A DNA stretch of 64,000 nucleotides from Cupriavidus sp. YR651 (GTDB lineage Bacteria; Pseudomonadota; Gammaproteobacteria; Burkholderiales; Burkholderiaceae). Position 1 is the stretch's first letter, and each line of letters begins with the position of its first letter. The notes under the pieces were generated by a model. That model did no database searches, had not been told where the DNA came from, and was given only the letters and a program-made list of their open reading frames with translations. The position numbers were made by a program, and so were the translations under genes. This document shows, piece by piece, positions 29,066 to 38,808 of this stretch. The DNA lies in contig NZ_FMYZ01000001.1 of assembly GCF_900101625.1 (NCBI RefSeq), forward strand, positions 186,001 to 250,000. The letters are read 5' to 3'.

Positions 29066-31432
29066 TCACAGCGACTTCACAAATTCGATCAGTTGCTTAC
29101 GATCGTCCGCAGGCATTGCCTTGAAGCGATCGCGCGCGGCGCTGCCCTGCCCGCCGTGCCAGAGAATCGCTTCCTCGATCGAACGTGCGCGGCCGTCATG
29201 CAGATAGCGTGTCTGCGGGTCGATGCTGGCCAGCAGGCCCAACCCCCACAGCGGCGCGGTACGCCATTCGGCCCCGCTTGCCTTGCCTTGCGGATAGTTG
29301 TCCGCAAGGCCGGCGCCCATGTCATGCAGCAGCAGATCCGTGTAGGGGTGGATCAGCTGGTTGCGCAACTCGGCAAATTTGTGCGCGCCGCCCGTCGTCA
29401 GGGATGCAGCATGGCAGGACGTGCAACGCGCCTGCGCGAACAACTGGCCACCGCGTGCCACGCGGTCCTGCGCGGTGCGCTCGGCCTGCTCCGCGGCGGT
29501 CACCGCGCCTGGGTTGCTGGCCAGTTGGTCGACAATGGTCGGCGCCGGCACCCCCAGATATTGCTGCCCGGCAAAGTGCCGCCGCGCAGGCACGCCCAGC
29601 AAGCTCAGGTAGTGCGTGATCAGCTTGACGTCGGTGTCGCCCAGTTCCGGGCTGTTGGCGTCCGCGGCGCGGCAGCCGCCGTCAGGCATCGCGCGCCCGC
29701 AAAAATGCTTCGGCAGCAGCGAGGTGGTCACGCCCATGTCGCCGTTGAGCGCATCGACGGTCTGTTGTTGCACCGTGGACGAGGTGGCCTTCCATCCGAA
29801 GCGCCCCACGCGCGGGATCGTGGGGTTGTGCGCATCCGGCACGATCTGCAGGCGACCTGCGGTGCCATCCGGGTCTGATGCGCTGGCCCGCGCCAATGCA
29901 GCCAGAGCCGACTCCGGCACCGCTTCCAGCAACCCCATGCCGACGAGGTGCGGGGATGCGCGCACCGACATGCGCTCCGGCATCGGCAAGCTGTTTCCGT
30001 TGACGTCCGTCAGCGCATAGATCGGCGTCTGCAGGGTGTAAGCCGTGCCATCCGGGTACTTGCCATCCGTGTTCCGGTATCCCGTGACCTTGAGCACGCC
30101 GTTGCGGCCGTCATAGGTCTTGCCGGCATCGGTGACCAGCCCCTGCCAGATCCGCCCGCCAAACCGGCGGTCAACGGTCACGCCGCCACTGGCATCGGCA
30201 TCGCCCGTCAGCACCACCATATTGGCGAGCGGCGTGTTCAGGGCCGGGCTGCTCTTGCCATTGTTCGTGTGACACTGGATGCAGGCGGCCTCCTGGAACT
30301 TCGGACCCGCCCGGCCGGCCAGCGTGTTGAACAGCGTCGGGTTGCCCGCTTCCACGTGGGCGCCGGTCAGGAACGACGAGTGAAACAAGCGGCGGCCTTC
30401 CACAAACGGCTGAATATTCCGGCCGGCGATATTGGGCGACACCTGCAGCAACTGCATCTCGGGCTCGTTGGAGGTGTCCTCGTGCAGCGTCATCATCGCG
30501 CCACCAGCAAGGGCCTCGGACGGCAGCAGCTTCGTATCCCACGGAATCGCGGCCGCATCGCAACACCCGCCGCGGAACCACGGCTGCACGCCGGTCGTAC
30601 CGACCTTGTAGGTGATGACGTCGGCGTAGTAGTTGAAGCGACCCAGCGCGTTCCCCTGCTTGCCTGCCAGGAAGATGCCGAGTTCGAACTCGACCAGGTC
30701 GCCAGCCCTGAGCCCGCGATTCAGGCGAGGCAGCGTCGTGATCTGCTTGACGAGCACGAATTCCCCGTCCTGCGGCGGCACGTTGAGATCGGTGTCGTAG
30801 TTGCTGTCCGGGTCTTCGCCCAGACTGCCGTAGTTGGCGATCGGCGTCTTCAGGTCCTGGCCGTCGCGCAGCATGCCGACCGGCAAGCGCTTCATGCCAC
30901 CGTTATCGCCGTAGAGCGCCACGGCGGTCGGCCCGGCCGGATCGCCATCGCGACGTCCGATAAACCCGAAGCGGAAATTGGTGCCATACATCCACCATTG
31001 CGGCTTGACGACCAGCGTCAGTATCCGGTCCGCCGCATTGGAGGGCGAAGCATTCTCGTAGATCGTAATCTCGTGCGTTCGCCGTTCGAAATAGTGAGGA
31101 GCGAATATGCCGTACAGATCCCCACCGACATTCGTACCGGTTTCCGACTGCTCGCGGGCATGCCGGTCGCGAACGCGTCCACCGACGCGCGTCACCATCG
31201 TGCCGTCCGGTAGCGTGTATTGGGTCGACGGCTCGATCTCCGACCAACTCAGCGGCGCATACTCGCCGGGCGTCTGCGGAGCACCGCCCCCCGGTGGGCC
31301 GGCATCTCCGCCCGGACGATCGCCACCACCTCCACCGCACGCGGCAAGGACGCATAGCGCGACCATATTTCCCAACACGGCGCCCCGGCAGCGCCTAAAT
31401 CGCCGGATGAATTTCCCTGAAAAATTCAACAC
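29066..31432 (-). CDS. Di-heme c-type cytochrome lipoprotein, DUF1111 / di-heme oxidoreductase family
   Basis: A 788-residue exported protein. An Arg-rich n-region and hydrophobic core lead to a lipobox at LAAC (Cys32) followed by a Gly-rich linker, so it is a periplasm-facing or outer-membrane lipoprotein. Two heme-binding motifs are visible, CIQCH in mid-protein and CTSCH near the C-terminus. Family members are annotated as thiol oxidoreductase or putative peroxidase and relate to MauG-type peroxidases. The start is a GTG. It is longer than many family members and stands alone, so its electron partner is not evident here. Confidence 0.85.
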   Translation of the reverse strand: MLNFSGKFIRRFRRCRGAVLGNMVALCVLAACGGGGGDRPGGDAGPPGGGAPQTPGEYAPLSWSEIEPSTQYTLPDGTMVTRVGGRVRDRHAREQSETGTNVGGDLYGIFAPHYFERRTHEITIYENASPSNAADRILTLVVKPQWWMYGTNFRFGFIGRRDGDPAGPTAVALYGDNGGMKRLPVGMLRDGQDLKTPIANYGSLGEDPDSNYDTDLNVPPQDGEFVLVKQITTLPRLNRGLRAGDLVEFELGIFLAGKQGNALGRFNYYADVITYKVGTTGVQPWFRGGCCDAAAIPWDTKLLPSEALAGGAMMTLHEDTSNEPEMQLLQVSPNIAGRNIQPFVEGRRLFHSSFLTGAHVEAGNPTLFNTLAGRAGPKFQEAACIQCHTNNGKSSPALNTPLANMVVLTGDADASGGVTVDRRFGGRIWQGLVTDAGKTYDGRNGVLKVTGYRNTDGKYPDGTAYTLQTPIYALTDVNGNSLPMPERMSVRASPHLVGMGLLEAVPESALAALARASASDPDGTAGRLQIVPDAHNPTIPRVGRFGWKATSSTVQQQTVDALNGDMGVTTSLLPKHFCGRAMPDGGCRAADANSPELGDTDVKLITHYLSLLGVPARRHFAGQQYLGVPAPTIVDQLASNPGAVTAAEQAERTAQDRVARGGQLFAQARCTSCHAASLTTGGAHKFAELRNQLIHPYTDLLLHDMGAGLADNYPQGKASGAEWRTAPLWGLGLLASIDPQTRYLHDGRARSIEEAILWHGGQGSAARDRFKAMPADDRKQLIEFVKSL

Positions 31433-31839
31433 GATATTGACCCATTTTTTATGCAGCGTTTATTTTTGGTTTATCCATTTGAAATCAGGGCGCGCGATGC
31501 TTTTCCGCATTGACGCGCGCACGCTGATTCAGGCACGGCCATCGGAATGCCGCGACTGCAGGATGGCGCCCTTCTCTCTGTGGAGATCGGGCGGTCAGTC
31601 TTTTTATGGTGCGGGAAGATAATCGATTTGCTCGCGCGCGGGAGCCAGCGATTATTGGACGCAGCGTTCGGAAATCCTGAACGATGGTGGTGACTCGTCT
31701 TGCACAGCGTGGAGAGCGGCAACCTGGTCCGCTATCACTCATTCATGCGGCCGCGTGAATACGCTCAACTATTGATAAGTTGTGGCGCATTCCCCACGGA
31801 CGCCATGACCTGCCTTTTTCATTTAACTCGGATCTGATA
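31433..31839. other. Intergenic region between the cytochrome gene and gamma-glutamyltransferase
   Basis: About 400 bases without a convincing gene. Short open frames here have no family resemblance or ribosome site. The segment next to 31433 should hold the promoter of the cytochrome gene, but I could not choose a clear -35/-10 pair. It is somewhat more AT-rich near 31430-31480 and 31750-31840. Confidence 0.4.
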
Positions 31840-31872
31840 AAAGGCGGCCGCCCCGGAGAGCGGACCGCCTTT
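31840..31872 (-). terminator. Terminator of the gabT-Bug-GGT operon
   Basis: AAAGGCGG (31840-31847) pairs with CCGCCTTT (31865-31872). The transcript strand continues into a short T-rich run. It overlaps closely with the end of the gamma-glutamyltransferase gene at 31877. Confidence 0.55.
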
Positions 31873-31876
31873 CCGG

Positions 31877-33466
31877 TCAGAACCCCACCGCCTGCCCATC
31901 GCGCCGCGAATCGGACGCGGCGACATAGCCGTGCGGCGCCTTGTAGATCAGTTGCGCGGAGCCGAATTCCAGGCTGTCGCGCGGCGCCACTTCCACGCGG
32001 TGACCGCGCTCGCGCAGCGTTGCCACCACGTCCGGAGGCAGGTGCGCCTCCACGTTGACCACAGGGCCGGCTTCCACGCGGAAGCGCGGGGCATCGCTCA
32101 TGGCCTGCGGGTTTTGTCCGAAAGCCGCCAGCCGCGCCATCATCTGCACATGGCCCTGCGCCTGCATGGACCCGCCCATTACGCCGAAGGCCATCACCGG
32201 CGCGCCATTGCGCGTGACAAAGCCCGGGATGATCGTATGCATCGGCTGCTTGCCCGGCGCCACGCAATTGGCATGACCCGGCTTCAGGTTGAAGCCTTCG
32301 CCACGGTTATGCAGCGAGATACCGGTGCCCGGCACTACCACGCCCGAGCCAAAGCCACGATAGTTGGACTGGATGAACGACACCATCGACCCCGCCGCGT
32401 CGGCAGCCGCCAGGTACACGGTGCCGCCGGTCTTCGGCGTACCGGCCGATGGCGTGCCTGCGCGCTTGAGGTCGATCAACGCGGCACGCTCGGCCAGGTA
32501 AGCCGGATCGAGGAACGCGGCGGGCGCATGCTGCATCGTCGCCGGGTCCGCTACGTGCCGGTGCAGATCGGCAAAGGCCAGCTTCATGGCCTCGATGCTC
32601 ACGTGATAGAAGTCCGGGCTGTCTACGCCCATGCCCTCGAGGTCGAAGCGATCCAGGATGCCCAGGCCAATCAGCGCGGCAATGCCCTGGCCGTTCGGCG
32701 GGATCTCGTGCAGCGTGTAGCCACGGAAATCCTGCTGGATCGGTTCCACCCACGACGGCGTGTGCGTGGCCAGATCGTCGCCACGGATGGCACCGCCGGT
32801 TTCCTCCGCGAATGCCACGATGCGCGCGGCCAGTTCGCCCTTGTAGAAGCTCTCGCCGTCGCTCTCGGCGATCTTCTTCAGCGTGGCCGCCTGCGCCGGA
32901 AAACTCCACCGCTCGCCAGCTTGCGGCGCGCGGCCATCGCGCAGGAAAGCCTGGGCAAAGCCCGGTTGATCGCGCAGCACCGGCACCTGAGCGGCCCACT
33001 GGCGGGCGATCTGCGGCGACACTGCAAAGCCTTGCTCCGCGTACTCGATCGCCGGCGCAAACAGCCGCGCAAACGGCAACTTGCCGAAGCGTGCCGACAA
33101 CGCCTTCCAGCCCACCACCTGGCCCGGCACGGTCACCGTATCCCAGCCTACGGACGGCATGCGCTCGCGGCCCGCGAAGTATTCCGGCGTCCAGCGTGCC
33201 GGCGCGCGGCCGCTGGAGTTCAGCCCGTAGAGCCGCCCTTCATGCCAGACCAGCGCGAACATGTCCCCGCCGATGCCGTTCATGACGGGCTCCACCACTG
33301 TCAGCGCAATGGCACTGGCAATGGCGCTGTCGATGGCGTTGCCACCTTCGTACAACATGCGCAGGCCAGCCTGTGCGGCCAGCGGCTGGCTGGTGCTGAC
33401 GGCGTTGGCGGCCAGCAGCGGCATTTTCTGGGAGGGATACGGGAAGGACCAGTCGAAGGGCAACAT
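31877..33466 (-). CDS. Gamma-glutamyltransferase family protein (cytoplasmic, YwrD-like)
   Basis: A 529-residue Ntn hydrolase that would cleave or transfer gamma-glutamyl groups. The autoprocessing Thr is in KTGGTVYLAAAD (about residue 349), and the small subunit has FGSGVVVPGTGISLHNRGEGF and a GGSMQAQGH segment. There is no signal peptide, unlike periplasmic Ggt. ATG at 33466 is preferred to a TTG two codons upstream. It is the last gene of a probable operon gabT - Bug protein - GGT, which points to intracellular use of a gamma-glutamyl or GABA-related compound. Confidence 0.88.
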   Translation of the reverse strand: MLPFDWSFPYPSQKMPLLAANAVSTSQPLAAQAGLRMLYEGGNAIDSAIASAIALTVVEPVMNGIGGDMFALVWHEGRLYGLNSSGRAPARWTPEYFAGRERMPSVGWDTVTVPGQVVGWKALSARFGKLPFARLFAPAIEYAEQGFAVSPQIARQWAAQVPVLRDQPGFAQAFLRDGRAPQAGERWSFPAQAATLKKIAESDGESFYKGELAARIVAFAEETGGAIRGDDLATHTPSWVEPIQQDFRGYTLHEIPPNGQGIAALIGLGILDRFDLEGMGVDSPDFYHVSIEAMKLAFADLHRHVADPATMQHAPAAFLDPAYLAERAALIDLKRAGTPSAGTPKTGGTVYLAAADAAGSMVSFIQSNYRGFGSGVVVPGTGISLHNRGEGFNLKPGHANCVAPGKQPMHTIIPGFVTRNGAPVMAFGVMGGSMQAQGHVQMMARLAAFGQNPQAMSDAPRFRVEAGPVVNVEAHLPPDVVATLRERGHRVEVAPRDSLEFGSAQLIYKAPHGYVAASDSRRDGQAVGF

Positions 33467-33533
33467 GGGCAAGATCGGTTCGGAAAAAGTGAAGTGGCGC
33501 CCCGGACGGCGCCACGGGATTGCGATATGCCGC

Positions 33534-34511
33534 TTATTGCAGGGCCACGCCGGATTGTTTGACGAGCTTCTCGGTGCGCGGAATCTCCGCGTTGATCATG
33601 GCGGTGAAATCGCCGACGCTGCCGCCGCGCGGCTCGGCACCGGTAACGGCCAGCTTCTCGCGGAAGTCCGGCGTGGTCAGCAGCTTGTTGATCGACACAT
33701 TGAGCTTGTTGACCACATCGGCCGGCGTGCCCTTGGGCGCGACGATGCCATACCACGGGGCGATATCGAAACCTGCATAGCCTTGCTCGGCGATGGTCGG
33801 GATCTCGGGCGCCTGCGGCGAACGCTTCGCGGTGGACATGCCCAGCGCGCGCAGCTTGCCGGACTTCACAAACGGCAGACCGGTCATGATGGTGTCGAAG
33901 TACATCGACACCTGGCCCGACAGCAGCGCGGGAATCGCTTCGCCAGCGCCCTTGTATGGCACGTGAACGATGTCGATGCCCGCCACGGCCTTCAGCATTT
34001 CACCGGCGATATGCGACGTGGTGCCCGTGCCGAACGATGCATAGCTCAGCTTGCCCGGATTGGCCTTGGCATAGGCCACCATCTCCGGCAGCGTCTTGAA
34101 CGGCAGTGACGGGCTGGAAAGCAGGATGTTCGGCGTGATCGCCACCACCGCAACCTTCTCGAACGCGTCCGGATCGTAGCTCAGCTTCTTGTACAGGAAC
34201 CGGTTGGTCACCATCGACGCCGGCCCGGACATCAGCAGCGTATAGCCATCGCCCGGCGCCCGCGCGGCGGCTTCACTGCCGATCATGGCGGCCGCGCCGG
34301 GGCGGTTTTCCACCACGAAGCTCTGGCCGAACTCCTTGCCCAGACCCGCGCCCAGCTGACGCGTGATCAGATCGGTGGCGGAGCCCGCCTGGAATGGCAC
34401 CACGATGCGCACCGGCTGCGTGGGCCAGTCGCGCGGACCTTGCGCCGACGCCAGCGACGACGCGGCTAGCATGGTGATGGAAAGTAGTGCCCGGAAAGAA
34501 GAGAAACGCAT
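33534..34511 (-). CDS. Bug family tripartite tricarboxylate transporter solute-binding protein
   Basis: A 325-residue periplasmic binding protein. A signal peptide (MRFSSFRALLSITMLAASSLASA) precedes the Bug motif WPTQPVRIVVPFQAGSATD and the second motif VVENRPGAAAMIGSEAAARA. The start has GAGGGTA upstream. Bug proteins commonly work with TctAB permeases encoded elsewhere; none is next to it. It lies between gabT and the gamma-glutamyltransferase, so its ligand may be related to GABA, glutamate or a gamma-glutamyl compound. Confidence 0.9.
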   Translation of the reverse strand: MRFSSFRALLSITMLAASSLASAQGPRDWPTQPVRIVVPFQAGSATDLITRQLGAGLGKEFGQSFVVENRPGAAAMIGSEAAARAPGDGYTLLMSGPASMVTNRFLYKKLSYDPDAFEKVAVVAITPNILLSSPSLPFKTLPEMVAYAKANPGKLSYASFGTGTTSHIAGEMLKAVAGIDIVHVPYKGAGEAIPALLSGQVSMYFDTIMTGLPFVKSGKLRALGMSTAKRSPQAPEIPTIAEQGYAGFDIAPWYGIVAPKGTPADVVNKLNVSINKLLTTPDFREKLAVTGAEPRGGSVGDFTAMINAEIPRTEKLVKQSGVALQ

Positions 34512-34779
34512 GTCTGTACCCTCGTTGTTTCGAATGATGGCCAGCCCCGCTGACTGCCGGGAATGGCCCTCTTTCGTCCGCAATATGCGTGCCACTGGCA
34601 TTGCGGCGTCTTCGACGCGAACCCCTTCCGCCCCCTTCGATACCGCGAAGTTTGCGTGGATGACGCACCGGATTGGTTATGGTGTGGCCGGTGCGTGCGG
34701 GGCCGGTCGTGTCTCCTGGTGCCGGAGCACCGTCAAGGTGCCCGGCAATCTCCTGGTGGTTGCGTGTAGCGTGGCCCGC

Positions 34780-36051
34780 TTATTCGGCCAGCGCCTGCGC
34801 CAGCACGGCCAGTGCGGCGTCGAACTGGGCTTGCGGAACCGTCAGCGGATAGAGGAAGCGGATCACGTTGCCGTGGGTGCCGCAGGTCAGCAGCACCAGC
34901 CCGGCTTCCAGCGCGCGGCTCTGCACGCGCTTCGCGTGGTCGGCACTGGGCGCCCCGGTGGCGGGATCACGGAATTCGGCCGCGATCATCGACCCCAGGC
35001 CACGGACTTCGGCCAGCGCGGGACACTGCTTGCGCAGGCCATCCAGGTGTTGCCGCAGTTGCGCGCCCAGCGCCTCGGCGCGTTCGCACAGTTGCTCTTC
35101 GGCGATGGTGTCGATGACGGCGTGCGCGGCCGCCACGGCCAGCGGGTTGCCGGCATACGTGCCGCCCAGGCCGCCCGGCAGCGGCGCGTCCATGATCGCG
35201 GCGCGGCCGCACACCGCGGACAGCGGCATGCCGCCGGCCAGGCTCTTGGCCATCGTGATCAGGTCGACTTCCACGTCGTAGTGCGACATCGCGAACAGCT
35301 TGCCGGTGCGGCCGAATCCGGTCTGCACTTCATCGGCGATCATCACGATGCCGTGCTTGTCGCAGATGGCGCGCAGGCCGCGCATGAAGTCCGCCGGCGC
35401 GGGCTGGAAGCCGCCCTCGCCCTGCACCGGCTCGACGATGATCGCGGCCACGCGTTGCGGGTCGATATCGGACTTGAACAGGTTGTCCAGCGCGTACAGC
35501 GCCTGTTCGGTGGTGACGCCGTGCGACGCGCTCGGGAACGGCGCGTGATAGATGTCCGACGGGAACGGACCGAAGCCCACCTTGTACGGCACCACCTTGC
35601 CCGTCAGCGCCATGCCCAGCAGCGTGCGGCCATGGAACGCGCCCGAGAACGCGATCACGCCGGCGCGGCCGGTATGGGCGCGCGCGATCTTAATGGCGTT
35701 CTCCACGGCCTCCGCGCCCGTCGTGAACAGCGCGGTCTTGTTCAGGCCCTTGATGGGCACCAGCCCGTTGATGCGCTCCGCCAGCGACACATAGCTCTGG
35801 TACGGCACCACCTGGTAGCAGGTGTGGGTAAAGCGTTCGAGCTGCGCCGCGATGGCCTGCATGATGCGCGGGTGGCGATGGCCGGTGTTGAGCACGGCGA
35901 TGCCGGCGGCGAAGTCGGTATAGGCACGGCCTTCCACATCCCACAGCGTCGCGTTTTCGGCCCGGTCCGCGTAGAAGTCGCACATCACGCCGACACCGCG
36001 TGGCGTGGCAAGGGAACGGCGTTGATTCAGTTCGATGTTTTTCATGATCAT
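34780..36051 (-). CDS. gabT: 4-aminobutyrate-2-oxoglutarate transaminase
   Basis: A 423-residue PLP enzyme of the class III aminotransferases. It follows GabT throughout: RRSLATPRGVGVMCDFYADRAENATLWDVEG, the IVEPVQGEGGF motif, the PLP-ring Asp in IADEVQTGFGRTG and the Schiff-base Lys in MAKSLAGGMPLSA. It is divergent from a MocR-type regulator, a common arrangement for GABA catabolism (gabT/gabR). No succinate-semialdehyde dehydrogenase is next to it. Confidence 0.93.
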   Translation of the reverse strand: MIMKNIELNQRRSLATPRGVGVMCDFYADRAENATLWDVEGRAYTDFAAGIAVLNTGHRHPRIMQAIAAQLERFTHTCYQVVPYQSYVSLAERINGLVPIKGLNKTALFTTGAEAVENAIKIARAHTGRAGVIAFSGAFHGRTLLGMALTGKVVPYKVGFGPFPSDIYHAPFPSASHGVTTEQALYALDNLFKSDIDPQRVAAIIVEPVQGEGGFQPAPADFMRGLRAICDKHGIVMIADEVQTGFGRTGKLFAMSHYDVEVDLITMAKSLAGGMPLSAVCGRAAIMDAPLPGGLGGTYAGNPLAVAAAHAVIDTIAEEQLCERAEALGAQLRQHLDGLRKQCPALAEVRGLGSMIAAEFRDPATGAPSADHAKRVQSRALEAGLVLLTCGTHGNVIRFLYPLTVPQAQFDAALAVLAQALAE

Positions 36052-36152
36052 GGAGCGGTGATGGCAGGTCGGCGCCTGGACGACACGACGTACGGACGAC
36101 TCGCTGGCGATTGCACAGCGATGTCGTGCATTTCAATCAGATTTGGCCCTAC

Positions 36153-36178
36153 AATCCAGCGCCACTTTCATAAATCCA
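36153..36178. promoter_or_regulatory. Direct repeats AATCCA in the gabT/mocR divergent promoter
   Basis: AATCCA occurs at 36153-36158 and 36173-36178, a start-to-start distance of 20 bases, i.e. the same DNA face. GCCA follows each after 2-5 bases. MocR/GabR regulators bind direct repeats, so these are plausible operator halves. A weak TTGGAT -35 for gabT overlaps one copy, as expected for activation. Confidence 0.4.
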
Positions 36179-36188
36179 ATGGTGCCAA

Positions 36189-37724
36189 TTGAAGTCGATC
36201 TGCGGTGACCTCCTGCTCCAGCGCCTGGGCCCCGAGGGGCTCGGGGCCTTCGGCAAGCCCCTGAACCGGGGGCTCTACGAGTGCATTCGCGGCGCCATCC
36301 TCGATGGCAGCCTGCCACGGGCCACGCGGCTGCCGCCGCAGCGCGACCTGGCCGCCGAACTCGGGCTGTCGCGCAATACGGTGATGTACGCGTATGAACA
36401 GCTACTGGCCGAAGGCTACCTGCGCGCCCGCACGGGCAGTGGCACCTTTGTGGCCGACACGGCACCGGAAAGCTATCTGAACGCCACAGCGGCAGCGATC
36501 ACCGACGCGGGCCCGCGGGCGATGCCCGGCCTTTCGCCACGCGGCCAGCAACTGCTGGCCAATGCGTCGGCCTCGCCCACGCAATGGGGCGCCTTCATGC
36601 CGGGCGTGCCGGATCTGCGGCGGTTTCCGCATCGGCGCTATGCCCAGATCTCCGCACGCCTCTGGCGCCAGCCGCCACCGGAATGGCTCAGCTATGGCCA
36701 CGGCGGCGGCCTGCCCGCCTTGCGCGAGGCCGTGGCGGCACATCTGCGCGTGGCGCGGTCGGTGCGGTGCGATGCCGAACAGGTGCTGATCACCGAGGGC
36801 ATCCACCAGGCCATCGACCTGGTGGTCCGCCTGCTGGGGTCGACCGGCGATCAGGCATGGGTGGAAGAACCGAGCTACTGGGGCATTCGCGGCGTGCTGC
36901 AAGTCAGCGATATCGGCATGGTGCCGATGCCCGTGGACGATGAAGGGCTGACGCTGCCGGAGGCCGACGCGGGCCGCCTGTCCGGACGAACGGAGCCGGC
37001 GCCGCGCTTCATCTTCGTCACGCCGTCGCACCAGTATCCGTTGGGTGCGGTGATGAGCCTGAAGCGCCGGCGTGCGCTGCTGGAGTTCGCGCGCCAGCAC
37101 GGCAGCTGGATCGTCGAGGACGACTACGACAGCGAGTTCCGCTTTTCCGGGCAGCCGATTCCGTCGCTGCAAGGGATGGAAGCCGACGCGCCCGTCATCT
37201 ACATCGGCACGTTCAGCAAGACGCTGTATCCGGGCTTGCGCATGGGCTACCTCGTGCTGCCACGCGAGCTGGCCGGCGCGTTCCAGACCGCCCATGCCGA
37301 GCTCTATCGCGCGGGCCATCTGATGACGCAGGCCACCGTCGCCGAGTTCATGCAGGCCGGCGACTATGCCGCGCATATCCGCCGCATGCGGCCGCTCTAC
37401 GCGCGGCGGCGGGCCGTGCTGGCCGCGCTGATCGAGCGCTACCTGGGGCCCGGCGCGCTGAATGCGCAAGGCAGCAATGCCGGATTGCATCTGGTGCTGC
37501 GCCTGCCCGACGATGCCGACGACGTGGCAATCACTGCAGCCGCGCGCGCAAAGGGCATCATGGTGCGGCCGCTGTCGCGGTACTACCTGGGCACGCCGGC
37601 GCAGAGGGGACTTCTGCTCGGGTACGCATGCGTGCCCGAGGAAGACATCGGCCCGGCGTTCGATGTGTTGCTGGGATGCCTGGGGGAATGCGGCCACGCT
37701 GCGCACGTAGCGCGCATCGGCTGA
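36189..37724 (+). CDS. MocR/GabR-type transcriptional regulator (GntR HTH plus aminotransferase domain)
   Basis: About 511 residues. Residues about 25-95 form a GntR winged helix (LYECIRGAILDGSLPRATRLPPQRDLAAELGLSRNTV region). The remainder is a class I aminotransferase fold with the PLP Lys in IGTFSKTLYPGLRMGY, used as a sensor domain. The first in-frame start is a TTG at 36189 without a good ribosome site, so the exact N-terminus is uncertain. It is divergent from gabT and most likely regulates it in response to GABA or pyridoxal phosphate. Confidence 0.88.
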   Translation: MKSICGDLLLQRLGPEGLGAFGKPLNRGLYECIRGAILDGSLPRATRLPPQRDLAAELGLSRNTVMYAYEQLLAEGYLRARTGSGTFVADTAPESYLNATAAAITDAGPRAMPGLSPRGQQLLANASASPTQWGAFMPGVPDLRRFPHRRYAQISARLWRQPPPEWLSYGHGGGLPALREAVAAHLRVARSVRCDAEQVLITEGIHQAIDLVVRLLGSTGDQAWVEEPSYWGIRGVLQVSDIGMVPMPVDDEGLTLPEADAGRLSGRTEPAPRFIFVTPSHQYPLGAVMSLKRRRALLEFARQHGSWIVEDDYDSEFRFSGQPIPSLQGMEADAPVIYIGTFSKTLYPGLRMGYLVLPRELAGAFQTAHAELYRAGHLMTQATVAEFMQAGDYAAHIRRMRPLYARRRAVLAALIERYLGPGALNAQGSNAGLHLVLRLPDDADDVAITAAARAKGIMVRPLSRYYLGTPAQRGLLLGYACVPEEDIGPAFDVLLGCLGECGHAAHVARIG

Positions 37725-37779
37725 TCATGCTCGTACGGCCGCCATCGGGCTTCCCCGACACCGGCCCGGGAAGAAACCG

Positions 37780-38772
37780 TTACTCCGGCTGAATGCCGGC
37801 GTCCTGGATGATCTTCGACCAGCGACTGGCCTCCCCCTCGAAAAACTTCTTGTGCCCGGCCGGCGAGAGCCGGTCGTCGCCGACCACCATCACGCCGAGC
37901 GCTTCTTCACGCTGGATAAGCGCCGGATCCTTCAGTGCCGCCCGGAGGGCCGTGTTGATCTTTGCCAGCACGGCCGGCGGGGTCCCGCGCGGCGCGTAGA
38001 GACCGTGCCAGACGGTGAAGTTGAATCCCGTCAGCCCCGCTTCGTTGAGGGTTGGAATGCTTGCCAGCGCCGGCACCGGCGAGCGCTGGGCACTCGTCAC
38101 GCCGTAGGCTTTCACCTTCTTGGCCTCGATCTGGGGCGTGCTGTTCGTGGCTTGCTCGCACATCAGGTCGACCTGGCCACCCATGATGTCGGACATGGCG
38201 GGGGCCGTCCCCTTGTACGGCACAAAAGTCATGTTGCTCTTGAACGCGCTTTGCAGCATGAGGCCACAAAGATGGGATGCCGATCCCACGCCGGCATTGG
38301 CGAGGTTCAGCTTCCCGCCGTTCTCCGCAATGAATTTGCGGAGGTCCGGCAGCGCGTTCGGCGGAAGGCTGGGCCTGCCGATCAGGGTCGAAGGCGCCTC
38401 GTTGACCAGGCCGAGAAATTCCAGGTCGGCAGTCTTGTAGCCGAGTTTCTTGTAGAGCGACGGGGCCGTCGCCAATCCGATGTGGTGTACCAGCAGCGTG
38501 TACCCATCCGGCGCGGCCCGGGCAACACGCGCCGTTCCGATCGTCCCGCCAGCGCCGGCCGTGTTCTCCACCACAACGGTCTGCCCCAGGGTCTTGCGCA
38601 TGGCCTCCGCGACATCACGCGCGATCTTGTCGCTCGGGCCACCGGCCACGAACGGGACAACCAATGTGACCGGCTTCTCCGGGTACTCCGCACTCGCCGA
38701 ACCCGAAGCACAGAATGTCCCGGCCGCAATACAAAGCGTGACCGCACAGGATGCTGCTTGCTTGTTCAACAT
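37780..38772 (-). CDS. Bug family solute-binding protein of the tartrate operon
   Basis: A 330-residue periplasmic protein with signal peptide (AVTLCIAAGTFCASGSASA) and Bug motifs YPEKPVTLVVPFVAGGPSD and VVENTAGAGGTIGTARVA. It begins 36 bases after the D-tartrate dehydratase stop on the same strand. This makes D-tartrate or a related dicarboxylate the likely ligand. No TctAB permease is adjacent. Confidence 0.9.
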   Translation of the reverse strand: MLNKQAASCAVTLCIAAGTFCASGSASAEYPEKPVTLVVPFVAGGPSDKIARDVAEAMRKTLGQTVVVENTAGAGGTIGTARVARAAPDGYTLLVHHIGLATAPSLYKKLGYKTADLEFLGLVNEAPSTLIGRPSLPPNALPDLRKFIAENGGKLNLANAGVGSASHLCGLMLQSAFKSNMTFVPYKGTAPAMSDIMGGQVDLMCEQATNSTPQIEAKKVKAYGVTSAQRSPVPALASIPTLNEAGLTGFNFTVWHGLYAPRGTPPAVLAKINTALRAALKDPALIQREEALGVMVVGDDRLSPAGHKKFFEGEASRWSKIIQDAGIQPE

Positions 38773-38808
38773 GGTTGTCTCCGTTGTGGTTTTTGACGTT
38801 CGCCAGCC

